NCBI GenBank assembly: GCA_025363755.1
Contig: JANYLQ010000050.1
Coordinates: forward strand, 1 to 64,000
Direction of reading: 5' to 3'
Source of the DNA: Hyphomicrobiales bacterium
GTDB lineage: Bacteria; Pseudomonadota; Alphaproteobacteria; Rhizobiales; Aestuariivirgaceae
Length of the DNA: 64,000 nucleotides
Under the pieces are notes generated by a model, which was not told the origin of the DNA, searched no databases, and saw only the letters and a program-made list of their open reading frames with translations. Positions 8,706-19,116 of this stretch are shown in pieces; position 1 is the first letter of the stretch, and every line of letters starts with the position of its first letter. Both the position numbers and the translations under genes were made by a program.

Positions 8706-9335
8706 TCGCGCTGGCACAGTCTCATTTGCAGCTGGTCTGCAAGATGTAAATTCTTCACGCATTTCACAGTGCATCGAAAGTCTGTGAAGCTTTGGATATT
8801 TATCGGCCGGAAAGGCCTCAGGTACACGCAGCTTAATATATCCCAGCAAGCAACCAATTGAAACATCGGCTTGGCTCATGTGTAAGTCCGAAAACCACGG
8901 CGTTCCGCAATCTTTCTCCAGAGCCACCAGCCCTGCATGTAGCTGATCCCAACAACGCTTTTCCCATTCTTTCGAAAGTGATTTCCCCTCATGAAAATAG
9001 CGTTCAAAAAAAATTGCCATGGTTTTTTCCGTACAACCCGTGGCCAAAGCCACCGCATGCAAAACTTTGCGCCGCTCTGGTCCGTTGGCAGGTGTAAGTG
9101 ATCGCGCTTGCCCCGCCTTATGGTCAAGATAATCAATGATAGCGCCAGAATCGATCAGCGTCTCACCATTCTCAATAATCAGAGCAGGAACGCGCACCAA
9201 AGGATTAATCTCGCGCATCGCCTTCATGTTGGAGAAAACCGAAAGCGCATTGCGCTCAAACGGCATATGATAATGATGCAGCGTGACAGCGACACGGCGC
9301 ACAAACGGCGAGTCATATTGGCCAACTAAGATCAT
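8700..9335 (-). CDS. Glutathione S-transferase family protein
   Basis: 211 residues. The N-terminal thioredoxin-like domain begins MILVGQYDSPFVRRVAV, with the active-site Ser of SPFVRR near residue 9, VRVPALI (the cis-Pro region) near residue 50 and ETLIDSGAI (glutathione gamma-Glu binding) near residue 58. An all-helical C-terminal domain follows with MSQADVSIGCLLGY. It probably conjugates or reduces with glutathione in the cytoplasm. It is a single gene, convergent with the PhnD-like gene. Substrate unknown. Confidence 0.87.
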   Translation of the reverse strand: MILVGQYDSPFVRRVAVTLHHYHMPFERNALSVFSNMKAMREINPLVRVPALIIENGETLIDSGAIIDYLDHKAGQARSLTPANGPERRKVLHAVALATGCTEKTMAIFFERYFHEGKSLSKEWEKRCWDQLHAGLVALEKDCGTPWFSDLHMSQADVSIGCLLGYIKLRVPEAFPADKYPKLHRLSMHCEMREEFTSCRPAANETVPARS

Positions 9336-9381
9336 GCCAATATCATTGCGCTGTTAGGGTATTCGCGCAAGTGGGCAAATA

Positions 9382-10704
9382 TTAGATCAGCCCCATCCGA
9401 TCCAAAACCCGTTGCCGCCCAATGAGCGGCAAAAGCGCCGCCAACTCCGGCCCATGATCTTGCCCCGTCAACACTTGGCGCAACGGCATAAACAGCGCTT
9501 TGCCTTTGCGGTCGGTTGCGGCCTTAATGGCTTCAGTCCAAACCTTCCAAGTGGTCTGATCCCATGGCTCTTGCGGAACAAGTTCGCGTGCCTTCGCGAT
9601 GAAATCTACATCTTCAAGCGCCACATCCATTTTTAAATCCTGCTGAATCACATCATCCCAGAACTTGGCATCATCCAACTTTTCAATATTGCCGCGCACA
9701 GCCAGCCAAAACGCTTCATCTCCAAAATTCAAGCGATCTTTAACAGCGCTCCACGGCGTCATATGCAAAAGCTTCGCATTCAGCCCAGCTAATTCCGCCT
9801 CATCAAAGCGGGCAGGCGCGCGCGATAACTTGGCAAGATCAAACCCGTCCACCAATTCCTGAATATCCGTACACGGATGAATATTGTCAGATGTGCCCAG
9901 CAGCGCCGCATGAGAAACCACAGCCATCGACTCTAATCCGCTTTCACGCAGTGACTGAATGGAGAGCGAACCAATGCGCTTCGATAATCCTTTGCCATCA
10001 GACCCCAGCAACATCGAATAATGCCCATAGGCTGGAACCACGCCACCAATGGCCCGCGTAATCTCAATCTGCACAGCCGTGTTCACCACATGGTCTTCAC
10101 CACGGATAACATGGGTCACAGCCATATCCACATCATCAATCACCGAAGGCAACGTATACAAGTAAGTGCCATCTTCGCGGATGAGCACGGGGTCAGATAA
10201 GGTTGCCGTATCAATATGCACAGGCCCACGGATCATATCCACCCAGTCAACAGGCGCATTGGCCAACTTGAAACGCCAATGCGGTTTGCGTCCCTCAGCC
10301 TGAAACACGGCCAATTCCTCAGCCGTCAACTTCAATGAGGCCCGGTCATAAATCGGCGGCAACCCACGCGCCTGCTGGCGCTTGCGGCGGCGGTCAAGTT
10401 CATCAGCGGTTTCATAGCACGCATAAATCAGCCCACGCGCCCGCAAATCTGCGGCCACTTCGTCATAGCGATCAAAACGCTTGCTCTGCCATTCAACCCT
10501 GTGCGGCGTAATCCCCAGCCACTCCACATCGGTCTTGATGCCATCGGCAAATTCCTGCGTGGAGCGGGCCGTATCGGTGTCATCATAGCGCAAGATAAAT
10601 TGGCCATTTGTTTTCAAAGCAAACAGCCAGTTCAAGATAGCGGCGCGGCCGTTACCGATGTGAATGCGCCCGGTGGGCGATGGAGCAAAGCGTACAATGT
10701 TCAT
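9382..10704 (-). CDS. gltX: Glutamyl-tRNA synthetase
   Basis: 440 residues. It charges tRNA with glutamate. The class I signature starts NIVRFAPSPTGRIHIGN, where the HIGH motif reads HIGN, and the KMSKS loop reads GLSKR near residue 240. I chose ATG 10704 (MNIVRF) because the family begins right at this strand; the seven upstream codons possible from 10725 add nothing recognisable. The length fits the short GluRS form of alphaproteobacteria. Many of these bacteria carry two GluRS copies and make Gln-tRNA by GatCAB, so this may be one of two paralogues. The window cannot settle that. Confidence 0.93.
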   Translation of the reverse strand: MNIVRFAPSPTGRIHIGNGRAAILNWLFALKTNGQFILRYDDTDTARSTQEFADGIKTDVEWLGITPHRVEWQSKRFDRYDEVAADLRARGLIYACYETADELDRRRKRQQARGLPPIYDRASLKLTAEELAVFQAEGRKPHWRFKLANAPVDWVDMIRGPVHIDTATLSDPVLIREDGTYLYTLPSVIDDVDMAVTHVIRGEDHVVNTAVQIEITRAIGGVVPAYGHYSMLLGSDGKGLSKRIGSLSIQSLRESGLESMAVVSHAALLGTSDNIHPCTDIQELVDGFDLAKLSRAPARFDEAELAGLNAKLLHMTPWSAVKDRLNFGDEAFWLAVRGNIEKLDDAKFWDDVIQQDLKMDVALEDVDFIAKARELVPQEPWDQTTWKVWTEAIKAATDRKGKALFMPLRQVLTGQDHGPELAALLPLIGRQRVLDRMGLI

Positions 10705-10776
10705 AATTGCATGCCGTAGCCGCACTCAGCGCATGCGTCAAGAATGGCGTAATTTCGCACCATCTGATAATGAACG

Positions 10777-11769
10777 ATGATGAAACAGAGACAACTTGGA
10801 AAAAACGGCCCCTTGGTTGATGAAGTGGGCTTTGGCGCAATGAGTATTGCTGGCGCATTCGGCCCAGCTGATGATGAAACCAGTCGCAAAGCGCTGGACT
10901 TGGTTTTCGCCCAAGATCGCCCGCACATTGATACTGCACTCATTTATGGCCCCTATATTTCAGAAACCCTGATTGGCGAGCACCTCAAAAAACATCCCGC
11001 CGCTCGAAACAAAATCTCGATCGCCACGAAGGGCGGCATTAATCCAAATCCGCGCGGTGTCAGCAACACCGCGGCGTTCATGCGTGAATGCCTCGAAGGC
11101 TCACTCAAACGTCTCGGCGTCGATCATTTTGATCTTTATTATGTCCACCGCCGCGACCACGCCATTCCCATCGAAGATGTGATGGGCACCATGGCGCAGT
11201 TTGTGAAAGAGGGCAAAATCGGCGGCATCGGCCTTTCCGAAATTGCCCCGCATACTTTGGAGCGCGCTTCAAAAGTGCATCATGTGCGCGCCGTACAAAA
11301 TGAATATTCGATTTGGACACGTCTCCCAGAATTGGGTTTGATCCAAGCCTGTAAACGCCATGGCACGGCGCTGGTGGCTTTTTCTCCCGTGGCGCGCGGT
11401 GTGATGACTGATTCAATTGTTGAGCCCGCAAAAATGCCAGATACGGAATGGCGCAAATCGATGCCACGCTTTAACGAACCGAATTTTACTTACAATATGG
11501 CCTATATCAAAAAGTTCCAAATCTATGCCCATAGCAAAAATTGGACGACTGCCGCCTTGGCTAATGCCTGGGTGCTCGCACAAGGCGACCACATCATCCC
11601 CATCCCCGGTACACGAACAGCAGAACACCACGCCGAAAATCTCAAAGCTTCTGACATAAATCTATCTGCCAAGGACCTCGCAGATATTGAAGAAATTCTG
11701 CCGATCGGCTTTGCCCATGGCAATCGTTATTCGGTGGAACAGCAAGGGTCAGCGGAGCAATACTGCTAA
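10777..11769 (+). CDS. Aldo/keto reductase
   Basis: 330 residues, an NAD(P)H-dependent oxidoreductase with a TIM barrel. Seen in order: GFGAMSIAGAFG near residue 20, HIDTALIYG with the catalytic Asp and Tyr (about residues 49-57), ATKGGI with the catalytic Lys near residue 84, and DLYYVHRRD with the catalytic His near residue 124. The cofactor region IPIPGTRTAEHHAEN lies near residue 275. It is divergent from gltX. Two ATGs (10777 and 10780) are possible. Substrate unknown. Confidence 0.9.
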   Translation: MMKQRQLGKNGPLVDEVGFGAMSIAGAFGPADDETSRKALDLVFAQDRPHIDTALIYGPYISETLIGEHLKKHPAARNKISIATKGGINPNPRGVSNTAAFMRECLEGSLKRLGVDHFDLYYVHRRDHAIPIEDVMGTMAQFVKEGKIGGIGLSEIAPHTLERASKVHHVRAVQNEYSIWTRLPELGLIQACKRHGTALVAFSPVARGVMTDSIVEPAKMPDTEWRKSMPRFNEPNFTYNMAYIKKFQIYAHSKNWTTAALANAWVLAQGDHIIPIPGTRTAEHHAENLKASDINLSAKDLADIEEILPIGFAHGNRYSVEQQGSAEQYC

Positions 11770-11874
11770 GATTTGAATATCAAGAAGCCGTTTAACCCCC
11801 CAATAACCAAACAACGAATTGTGATTTGCCAACCCCACAGATCGGCATAGGCTACTTGCAAAGGAATTGTGCTG

Positions 11875-12102
11875 ATGAACATTTCAAGAAGTCTCGGAAT
11901 TGGTTGTCTTCTCTGCTGTGCATCCAAGGTTGCGATTTTGTCTTTGGGCGGTGGCGCGATATTGGGCGGAACTGCATTGGCCTTGGATCACGGCGCATTG
12001 CCAGGAATTCTGAGTTCGGTTGGCTTGGGCCTGCTATGCATCGCCTTCCACATGATCCAATCCCGCGAAGCCCAAGCAAAACTTTGCCCGGTAAAGACCT
12101 AA
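11875..12102 (+). CDS. Small two-helix membrane protein with a Cys-rich first helix, unknown function
   Basis: 75 residues, with two hydrophobic segments at about residues 6-30 and 40-60. The first contains CLLCC, reminiscent of small metal-transport proteins of the Mer type, but I cannot assign a family. ATG 11875 has AAGGAA 8 bases upstream; a GTG two codons earlier is less well spaced. Its stop overlaps the convergent DUF1989 gene by 4 bases. It stands alone downstream of the aldo/keto reductase. Confidence 0.5.
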   Translation: MNISRSLGIGCLLCCASKVAILSLGGGAILGGTALALDHGALPGILSSVGLGLLCIAFHMIQSREAQAKLCPVKT

Positions 12103-12692
12103 TCCAAAATCTGATAATGCGCTTCGGTTGTGATGCCGTTATTGATTGGCAGCAAATCTTGCGGGCAGGCGGACATCACGATTGTCGTGTCAATCTCGGC
12201 GCGAAATGTGGTGCTGTCGCCCGGCTTGCACAGGCAATTGCCCCATTCAAGTGATCCATCCTGTCGCCACGGGATGTTCATAAATAGGTTCAGAGAGTCT
12301 GGCGTATAGGGCACAAAAATCCCTAAATTGGCCAATCCCGCATGCATATTATCGCGGCAATTGTCGTGATAATGTGTGCAGCCCAAAAGACTATATCGCT
12401 CATTATCGCAAGGCGCGATCAGGGTGTCGTGGCGGCCCGGAGAATTATCCTCGGTCATCGTCAAGATAGCCCGGCGATGGTTGGTTATCATTTTGTCACC
12501 AGCGATGGGGTAAAGTCTACTCCAAAACGCGCGGCAATGTTCCATGCCCATATATTCGCGCAAATCCCCTGCATTAAAGGCCCAAAAATCCACCACCTGA
12601 TTGCCATGGGTGTTGATCACCTTGATGGATTGTCCTGCTTTCAGGCGGGTGGCCACGCCACGGCGGGCAGGGATGGTGATCAATGAGGTCAT
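12099..12692 (-). CDS. DUF1989 (urea carboxylase-associated) family protein
   Basis: 197 residues of the DUF1989/urea-carboxylase-associated family. The start fits [16 protein letters not shown], followed by [15 protein letters not shown] Cys/His-containing core with [11 protein letters not shown] lies near residue 105, and [10 protein letters not shown] near residue 145. In other bacteria two such proteins accompany urea or guanidine carboxylase, but here the gene stands alone. I chose ATG 12692 ([11 protein letters not shown]) over the 19-codon-longer version because the family begins there; the longer start overlaps the ileS promoter region. Function unproven. Confidence 0.82.
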   Translation of the reverse strand: MTSLITIPARRGVATRLKAGQSIKVINTHGNQVVDFWAFNAGDLREYMGMEHCRAFWSRLYPIAGDKMITNHRRAILTMTEDNSPGRHDTLIAPCDNERYSLLGCTHYHDNCRDNMHAGLANLGIFVPYTPDSLNLFMNIPWRQDGSLEWGNCLCKPGDSTTFRAEIDTTIVMSACPQDLLPINNGITTEAHYQILD

Positions 12693-12766
12693 TTTGCGCG
12701 TCCTTTGAGAACACTTTATTCCGCAAAGCCTTCCTGTTACAAGCGCCACAAATCAAAAGAGTTCCC

Positions 12767-15679
12767 ATGACCGACCAACCTAAAAAGACCGACCGTTACC
12801 GTGAAACCGTGTTCCTACCGAAAACCGACTTTCCCATGAAAGCCGGGCTTCCTCAAAAAGAACCTGAGCTTTTGAAGCGCTGGGCGGATATGGATTTGTT
12901 CAAGTTGCTGCGCGAGCAATCCAAAGGCAAAGAAAAATTCGTGCTGCATGATGGCCCGCCCTATGCCAATGGCAACATCCATATCGGTCATGCATTAAAT
13001 AAGATTCTGAAAGACCTTGTCGTGCGTGGCGCTCAGATGAGTGGCAAGGATTCCAATTATGTGCCGGGCTGGGATTGCCATGGCCTGCCGATTGAATGGA
13101 AGATCGAAGAAAAATATCGCGCCGCTGGCAAAAACAAAGACGATATTCCAATCAACGAATTCCGCAAAGAATGCCGCGAATTTGCGCAAGGCTGGGTGGA
13201 TATTCAACGCGAAGAGTTCAAGCGCCTCGGCGTGGAAGGTGATTGGGATAATCCCTACCTCACCATGAACTACAAAGCCGAAGCCATCATCGCGCGTGAG
13301 CTGTTGAAGTTTGCGGGCGATGGACAACTCTATCGCGGCTCCAAGCCGGTGATGTGGAGCGTGGTCGAGCGCACGTCTCTGGCTGAGGCTGAAATCGAAT
13401 ATGAAGATATTTCGGTCGATACGATCTTTGTGAAGTTTCCTATCTCTGTGGCGGGCGCAGAAGGAAGCGAAAATTTACAAGAACTTATGAACGCAAGTGT
13501 TGTGATTTGGACAACAACACCTTGGACAATTCCCGGCAACAGGGCAATTAGCTATTCCAACAAAATTGCATATGGTTTGTATGAAGTAACATCTGCGGCA
13601 GAAGGCAATTGGGTTAAAGCGGGTGAAAAATTAGTGATCGCAGATAAACTTGCCTCTGAAGTGTTCAGCCAAGCAAGAATTGAACCTGACGGCTTCAGGC
13701 GCGTTCGTGAGGTTCAGCCGAAAATTCATATAAATGCTTGCCTCCATCCCTTAGAAAATTTGGGATATGATTTCTATGTGCCCATGCTAGATGGCGATCA
13801 CGTTACTGACGACACTGGTACAGGCTTTGTTCACACAGCGCCTTCGCATGGTGCCGACGACTATAATGTCTGGATCGCCAATCAGGCCAATCTGCGCAAG
13901 CGCGGCATCGACGACACCGTGCCCACACCCGTCGATGAAAACGGTTTCTATACTAAAGATGCCCCCGGTTTTGATGGCGCTCGCGTTATCGACCAATATG
14001 GCAAATGGAAAGATGCGAACCCACGCGTGATCGAAGCTTTGAAAGAAGCTGGCATGTTGCTGGCCCACTCAAAAAAGACCATCAGCTATCCCCATTCATG
14101 GCGTTCCAAAAAGCCAATCATCTTCCGCAACACGCCGCAATGGTTCATCTCGATGGACAAGGGCAAGCTGCGTGAAAAGGCGCTTGCCGCCATTGAGCAA
14201 ACGCAATTTTTTCCGCCTACAGGTCAAAACCGTTTGCGTGGTATGATCGAACAACGGCCTGATTGGGTGATCAGCCGCCAACGCGCCTGGGGTGTTCCCA
14301 TCGCCGTTTTTGTGAACAAAGCTACGGGCGAAATCCTCAATGATAACAAGGTGAACCAACGCATTTATGATTCATTTTGTGAACACGGTGCTGATGCTTG
14401 GTATGCCGAAGGTGCGGCCCAAAAATATCTCGCCCCCGATCATAACCCCGACGACTTCGAACAAGTGCGCGATATTCTCGACGTGTGGTTCGACTCTGGT
14501 TGCACCCACGCTTTCGTTCTCGAAGAGCGCCCCGATCTCAAATGGCCAGCCGATGTTTATCTCGAAGGCTCCGACCAGCATCGCGGTTGGTTCCATTCAT
14601 CGCTGCTCGAATCTTGCGGCACAAAAGGCCGCGCACCTTACAACCAAGTGATCACCCACGGCTTTACGTTGGCTGAAGATGGTCGCAAAATGTCAAAATC
14701 CTTGGGCAACACAACGGTGCCACAAGAGGTGATCAAAAACTCTGGTGCCGATATTCTGCGCCTCTGGGTCGCCACCTGTGACTATGCCGATGACATGCGC
14801 ATTGGGCCGGAAATCCTTAAATCCGCCGTGGAAAATTACCGCAAACTGCGCAACACCTTCCGCTATATGTTGGGCGCGCTTGAAGGCCTGCATGATTGGG
14901 AAACGGTCTACCCCAAAGACATGCCGGAACTCGAAGCCTATATTCTGCACCGCTTGTGGGAAACCGGGCAGACGGTGGACGAGGCCTATAAAGTTTACGA
15001 CTATAAAAAAGTCGCAGCTACTCTGACCAACTTCATGAACGTCGAACTCTCCGCCTTCTATTTCGACATCCGCAAAGACACGCTCTATTGCGACCCGTGG
15101 AGCAGCCTGAAGCGCAAAGCCTGCCGCACCGTGATGGATCAACTCTTCCATTGCCTAACAACATGGTGGGCACCCATCATGGTGTTCACGATGGAAGAAG
15201 TCTGGCTGTCGCGCTTTAACGGCGAAGGCTCATCGGTGCATCTCATGCAATTTGCGCAAATGCAGGACGCTTGGAAAAACGAAGCCATCGCCAAAAAATG
15301 GGATACAATCCGCAAGGTGCGCAGCGTTGTAACAGGCGCACTTGAAATCGCACGTGCCAACAAAACCATTGGCTCATCGCTCGAAGCATCACCCAAAGTC
15401 TATGTCGAAAAATTTTATGCGATGAGCAATGAAGACTTCGCCGAAATTTGCATTACCTCGGGAATTGAAGTCATCCGCGCTGAAGCACCAGAAGGCGCGT
15501 TTTTCCTCGAAAATGAAAAACGCGTCGGTGTCGTAGTCGAAAAAGCCGAAGGCACAAAATGCGCAAGGTCATGGAAAATCTCCAAAGACATAGGTACGGA
15601 AAAAGACTTCCCCGACATCACCCCGCGTGATGCCGCAGCAGTTCGGGAGTGGATGCACCGCTTCGGGAAAACCGTATGA
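12767..15679 (+). CDS. ileS: Isoleucyl-tRNA synthetase
   Basis: 970 residues. It charges tRNA(Ile) and edits valine. Seen in order: the HIGH motif in [10 protein letters not shown] near residue 68, the CP1 editing domain with [12 protein letters not shown] near residue 245 and [12 protein letters not shown] near residue 350, [12 protein letters not shown] near residue 573, the KMSKS loop [10 protein letters not shown] near residue 640, and an anticodon-binding helical domain. ATG 12767 begins the family-like N-terminus; the 28 codons upstream possible from 12683 are antisense to the DUF1989 5' region. Its TGA overlaps the lspA start (ATGA), giving coupled translation. Confidence 0.97.
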   Translation: MTDQPKKTDRYRETVFLPKTDFPMKAGLPQKEPELLKRWADMDLFKLLREQSKGKEKFVLHDGPPYANGNIHIGHALNKILKDLVVRGAQMSGKDSNYVPGWDCHGLPIEWKIEEKYRAAGKNKDDIPINEFRKECREFAQGWVDIQREEFKRLGVEGDWDNPYLTMNYKAEAIIARELLKFAGDGQLYRGSKPVMWSVVERTSLAEAEIEYEDISVDTIFVKFPISVAGAEGSENLQELMNASVVIWTTTPWTIPGNRAISYSNKIAYGLYEVTSAAEGNWVKAGEKLVIADKLASEVFSQARIEPDGFRRVREVQPKIHINACLHPLENLGYDFYVPMLDGDHVTDDTGTGFVHTAPSHGADDYNVWIANQANLRKRGIDDTVPTPVDENGFYTKDAPGFDGARVIDQYGKWKDANPRVIEALKEAGMLLAHSKKTISYPHSWRSKKPIIFRNTPQWFISMDKGKLREKALAAIEQTQFFPPTGQNRLRGMIEQRPDWVISRQRAWGVPIAVFVNKATGEILNDNKVNQRIYDSFCEHGADAWYAEGAAQKYLAPDHNPDDFEQVRDILDVWFDSGCTHAFVLEERPDLKWPADVYLEGSDQHRGWFHSSLLESCGTKGRAPYNQVITHGFTLAEDGRKMSKSLGNTTVPQEVIKNSGADILRLWVATCDYADDMRIGPEILKSAVENYRKLRNTFRYMLGALEGLHDWETVYPKDMPELEAYILHRLWETGQTVDEAYKVYDYKKVAATLTNFMNVELSAFYFDIRKDTLYCDPWSSLKRKACRTVMDQLFHCLTTWWAPIMVFTMEEVWLSRFNGEGSSVHLMQFAQMQDAWKNEAIAKKWDTIRKVRSVVTGALEIARANKTIGSSLEASPKVYVEKFYAMSNEDFAEICITSGIEVIRAEAPEGAFFLENEKRVGVVVEKAEGTKCARSWKISKDIGTEKDFPDITPRDAAAVREWMHRFGKTV

Positions 15680-16161
15680 ATTTTCCTAAACTCTGGAGCA
15701 ATCTATCGCCGCTTGCCTTGGCGCTTGTGGCGCTCACCTTCGGCTTCGACCAAACTATAAAATGGTGGCTGCTAAACATTGTGCATATGGAAGAGCGCCG
15801 CCAAATCACCATCACACCGTTTTTTGATCTGGTGATGGCGTGGAACCACGGCATTTCCTACGGTCTCCTCAGCACCAACACGCAAGCCTTACTCATAATC
15901 GTCAGCATACTGATCTCTATCGTGCTGTGGATATGGGCCTGCCGCAGCCACCGCCCAACCACAGCGGCGGCCATCGGCCTCATCATCGGCGGCGCATTGG
16001 CCAATGCACTAGATCGTGCAGTACACGGAGCAGTTGCAGATTTCTTTTTGCTGCACTGGGGCGATTGGAACTGGTATATCTTTAACCCTGCCGACATGGC
16101 GATAGTTGCAGGCGTGGGCTTGCTGCTATATGAATCGTTTATGGATAAACGGCCAGTTTAG
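15676..16161 (+). CDS. lspA: Lipoprotein signal peptidase (signal peptidase II)
   Basis: 161 residues, an inner-membrane aspartyl protease that cleaves prolipoproteins before the lipidated Cys. Four hydrophobic segments are seen. The two catalytic aspartates lie in ANALDR (near residue 116) and FNPADMAI (near residue 139), matching the conserved GGALGN.xDR and FNxAD motifs, and [10 protein letters not shown] near residue 55 fits the WNxGxxFG block. ATG 15676 overlaps the ileS stop by four bases. The next gene encodes a lipoprotein, a natural substrate. Confidence 0.95.
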   Translation: MNFPKLWSNLSPLALALVALTFGFDQTIKWWLLNIVHMEERRQITITPFFDLVMAWNHGISYGLLSTNTQALLIIVSILISIVLWIWACRSHRPTTAAAIGLIIGGALANALDRAVHGAVADFFLLHWGDWNWYIFNPADMAIVAGVGLLLYESFMDKRPV

Positions 16162-16217
16162 GACATGCATTTGCCAGATTCAGGGGCGATAGGCTGGCGC
16201 GAAGGATATTATTTTTG

Positions 16218-16691
16218 ATGAAAACTGTTTCTACCAAGTTGGTTGTGATTGTGGCTGGGCTGGCCTTGGCTGGTTGTTCGAACGGCTCGTCTTTGTTAAA
16301 CAGCAAATCAAACGTGCCTCAAGCTTCCAACATTCCGGTCGGCAACGCCTTGGCCATGCCACCCGATTTACAGTTGCCTGCTCCCACCCAAACGTCAGAA
16401 AACTATGAACCCAATGGCCCTGTTGTTTCAGAAGCCCTTGATCCAAATCTAAGCGCTCCGGCCACCAAGCCAATGAAGAAAATGGCAAGTGCCGCACCAA
16501 CGGCACCTATTCCTGTCAAGCAAGACCTGTATAGCCAATACGGGATTTCGAAAGTCGACGCAGACGGCAAACCCAAAAAGTCTGAATTGTTGCAGGCTGA
16601 ATTGAAAGCCGCAATTATAAAAAAGAAACGTGAAACCAATCCGAACTACGGAACCGTAAGTAATATAGGCGCAATTTTTAACGACCAATAG
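16218..16691 (+). CDS. Lipoprotein, DUF3035/BamF-like
   Basis: 157 residues. A lipobox LALAGC near residue 19 follows a hydrophobic stretch, so the mature protein should be lipidated and envelope-bound. The body is Pro/Ala-rich and low-complexity, with MPPDLQLP near residue 50, a motif I associate with the DUF3035 lipoproteins that follow lspA in alphaproteobacteria (linked to the BAM outer-membrane assembly complex as BamF in Caulobacter). ATG 16218 is preferred; TTG 16215 would be better spaced from GAAGGA (about 16200-16205) and is possible. Confidence 0.7.
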   Translation: MKTVSTKLVVIVAGLALAGCSNGSSLLNSKSNVPQASNIPVGNALAMPPDLQLPAPTQTSENYEPNGPVVSEALDPNLSAPATKPMKKMASAAPTAPIPVKQDLYSQYGISKVDADGKPKKSELLQAELKAAIIKKKRETNPNYGTVSNIGAIFNDQ

Positions 16692-16692
16692 A

Positions 16693-16726
16693 GCGTTTTA
16701 ACTTTTCAGGGAAAAGTTAAAATCGC
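16693..16726. terminator. AT-rich palindrome after the lipoprotein gene, candidate terminator or repeat
   Basis: An inverted repeat of about 15 bp (GCGTTTTAACTTTTC / GAAAAGTTAAAATCGC) with an AGG loop and one bulged T starts just after the lipoprotein stop. It is AT-rich and lacks a following T run, so it is an unusual terminator. A protein-binding or repeat role is equally possible. Confidence 0.5.
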
Positions 16727-16781
16727 TTAAAGCCTTTCAATTTCATTGTGACGTTCTGGCGCAACAGTCTATCCTGTTCGC

Positions 16782-18517
16782 ATGAGAATCCGTAAACTCC
16801 CCGAAGGCACCATCAACCGCATCGCGGCTGGCGAAGTAATTGAGCGCCCCGCTAGCGTGGTGAAAGAGCTTGTTGAGAATGCTATCGACGCTGATGCCAC
16901 TCAAATTGAAGTGGTGTTCAGGGGCGGCGGCAAATCCCTCATCCGGGTAACCGACAATGGTTACGGAATGTTGCCAGAAGAAATCGAATTGGCGCTCGAA
17001 CGCCACGCCACATCTAAACTCGCGGATGATGAACTGATCCGCATAAACACCTTGGGCTTTCGCGGTGAGGCTTTGCCCTCAATTGCCAGCGTATCCCGCA
17101 TGTCGCTCAGCTCCCGTGCGAGAGGTGAAGTCAATGCCTTTACTTTGCAAATCGAAGCAGGCCATAAATCCGAAATCACCCCTGCGCGGTTAGGCGAAGG
17201 CACCGAGATCGAAATTCGCGATTTGTTTTATGCCACACCGGCCCGCCTGAAATTTCTAAAGACAGATCGCAGCGAAACTTCAGAGGCACTAGACGTTCTC
17301 CGCCGCCTGAGCCTCGCCCACCCCGCAATTGGGTTCGCCTTCATCACGGAAGAAAAGTCTGGCTCGATGCGCCCACAAATGAAAGCCACGAAGATCGTAT
17401 CAAGCGTATTCTGGGCCGTGAATTTTTCGAAAACGCTGTGAAGATTGATCACGCGAATGAAGACATCCGCATCAAAGGCTATGCCAGTCTGCCCACCTTC
17501 GCGCGCGGCCAAAGCACCATGCAATTCGGCTTTGTAAATGGTAGGCCTGTGCGCGACAAGTTGATCTTAGGCGCAATACGCGGCGCCTATGCCGACGTGC
17601 TGCCACCCGGGCGCTATCCCGCAGTGGTATTGTTCATCTCCTGTGCGCCTGACCGTGTGGACGTGAACGTGCACCCCGCCAAAACAGAATTGCGCTTTCG
17701 TGATTCAGGTTTTGTACGTGGCCTTATCGTTTCGGCCATCCGCCGCGCAATTGCGGGAACAATTGCCAAGCCCGATACATCAAAATCATTCACCACAGCC
17801 CAATCCTTCCGGCCCGGATTTAGCAACACTTATAATCAGTACACGGATGGCTTTGCCGAAGGGGCCCAAGCCAACTTCGAAATGCAAATGCCATTGCAGG
17901 CTATGGCGAGCGAAGAATTATCCGAAACCCAAATGGAATTTCCATTGGGCGTGGCCCGCTCCCAAATCCACAACACATATATCGTCTCGCAAACAGCAGA
18001 TGGCTTTATATTGGTGGATCAACATGCTGCCCATGAACGGATTGTCTATGAGCGCCTAAAACGCGAACGCGCGGGGCAGGGCGTAGTCACTCAGCCTCTC
18101 CTCGTTCCGCAAGTGGTCGATCTTGATTCCGGTGCTGTAGCCACAATCGCTTCGGTGGAGAGCCTGCTCGCCAAAGCGGGTCTCGTTACCGAAACATTTG
18201 GCGAAAGCGCCATCCTCGTGCGCGAAGTTCCGGCCGCCTTGAGCAACGCAAACATCGTCGCAATCCTCAGCGACTTATCTGATGATGTGCGCGAATTTGA
18301 AAACATCTCAACCATCGACGAACGTATCAACCTTATCCTGGCCACCATGGCCTGCCATCATTCAGTTCGAGCGGGCCGCGTGTTGCGTGTTGAGGAAATG
18401 AACGCGCTGTTACGCGAAATGGAAGTGACACCCAATTCTGGCCAATGTAACCATGGCAGGCCAACTTTTATTGAATTAAAACTGGTCGACATAGAAAGAC
18501 TGTTCGGAAGGAGTTAG
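16782..18517 (+). pseudogene. mutL: DNA mismatch repair protein MutL, interrupted by a frameshift
   Basis: Two overlapping reading frames together make one MutL. The first (from ATG 16782) has the GHKL ATPase motifs: ELVENAIDA near residue 30, TDNGYGM near residue 60 and NTLGFRGEALPS near residue 92. The second continues at HEDRIKRILG in another frame and carries the C-terminal domain with the metal-dependent nicking-endonuclease motif DQHAAHERIVYE, and CNHGRP near the end. The join lies at about 17371-17375 inside CCC; one extra C there restores a single open frame of about 578 codons. Without it, translation runs 22 wrong codons to TGA 17439. A GTG at 17438 overlaps this stop, but true MutL sequence lies upstream of it, so this is not a natural two-gene split. 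Either a sequencing indel or a real mutator mutation. Confidence 0.9.
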
Positions 18518-19071
18518 GACGCTCTATAAATCCGCACCTGCGTATCACCATAAGCGCGCTCATCAATCAGCGTCACGCCAGCAACATCAGTCACCACAGC
18601 CTTCACATTTTCTTCCAAAACCACAATCGCCCCCGTCGCCAACCAGCCGCCTTGAACCAGCGAAACCAACGCCTTTTCGCCCAAGCCTTTATTATAAGGT
18701 GGATCAGCAAACACCAGCGTGAACGGAGATTGCGGTGCCGATGGCCCTAAATCAGTGGCATCACGCCGCCATATTTTACACTGGCCAATCACACCGCACG
18801 CATCCGTGTTCTTGCGAATGATGCCGCGTGCTTCGGCGGATTCTTCAACAAACAGACAAAACTTCGCTCCACGCGAAATCGCTTCCAACCCCAGCGCACC
18901 CGTTCCTGCAAACACATCCATCACGCGGGCATCTTCAAGCGTAAAATCTCCAATGCCGTGAGCTAGAATATTAAAAATAGATTCGCGCACCCGGTCAGAC
19001 GTAGGGCGGGTGTCGCCCGTGGTAGGCCCCAAAATATCTCGCCCTCGAAACTTTCCACCCACAATGCGCAT
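18514..19071 (-). CDS. rsmD: 16S rRNA (guanine966-N2)-methyltransferase
   Basis: 185 residues. It methylates G966 of 16S rRNA. The family opening MRIVGGKFRGR is complete, with RPTSDRVRESIFN near residue 23, SAM-binding VMDVFAGTGALGLEA near residue 49 and the catalytic (N/D)PPY motif as FADPPYNKG near residue 120. The 3' end overlaps mutL's stop by 4 bases, tail to tail. It is divergent from tadA, 45 bases apart, so the two share a promoter region. Confidence 0.93.
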   Translation of the reverse strand: MRIVGGKFRGRDILGPTTGDTRPTSDRVRESIFNILAHGIGDFTLEDARVMDVFAGTGALGLEAISRGAKFCLFVEESAEARGIIRKNTDACGVIGQCKIWRRDATDLGPSAPQSPFTLVFADPPYNKGLGEKALVSLVQGGWLATGAIVVLEENVKAVVTDVAGVTLIDERAYGDTQVRIYRAS

Positions 19072-19116
19072 TCAAATCCCCTTGACCAAAGCCAAACCCA
19101 TCGCTCATGTACCGCC

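Noticed and set aside
17438-18517. Second half of mutL as a separate gene starting at GTG 17438
   Set aside because: MutL-like sequence extends about 60 bases upstream in the same frame, so the GTG is internal to a frameshifted gene.
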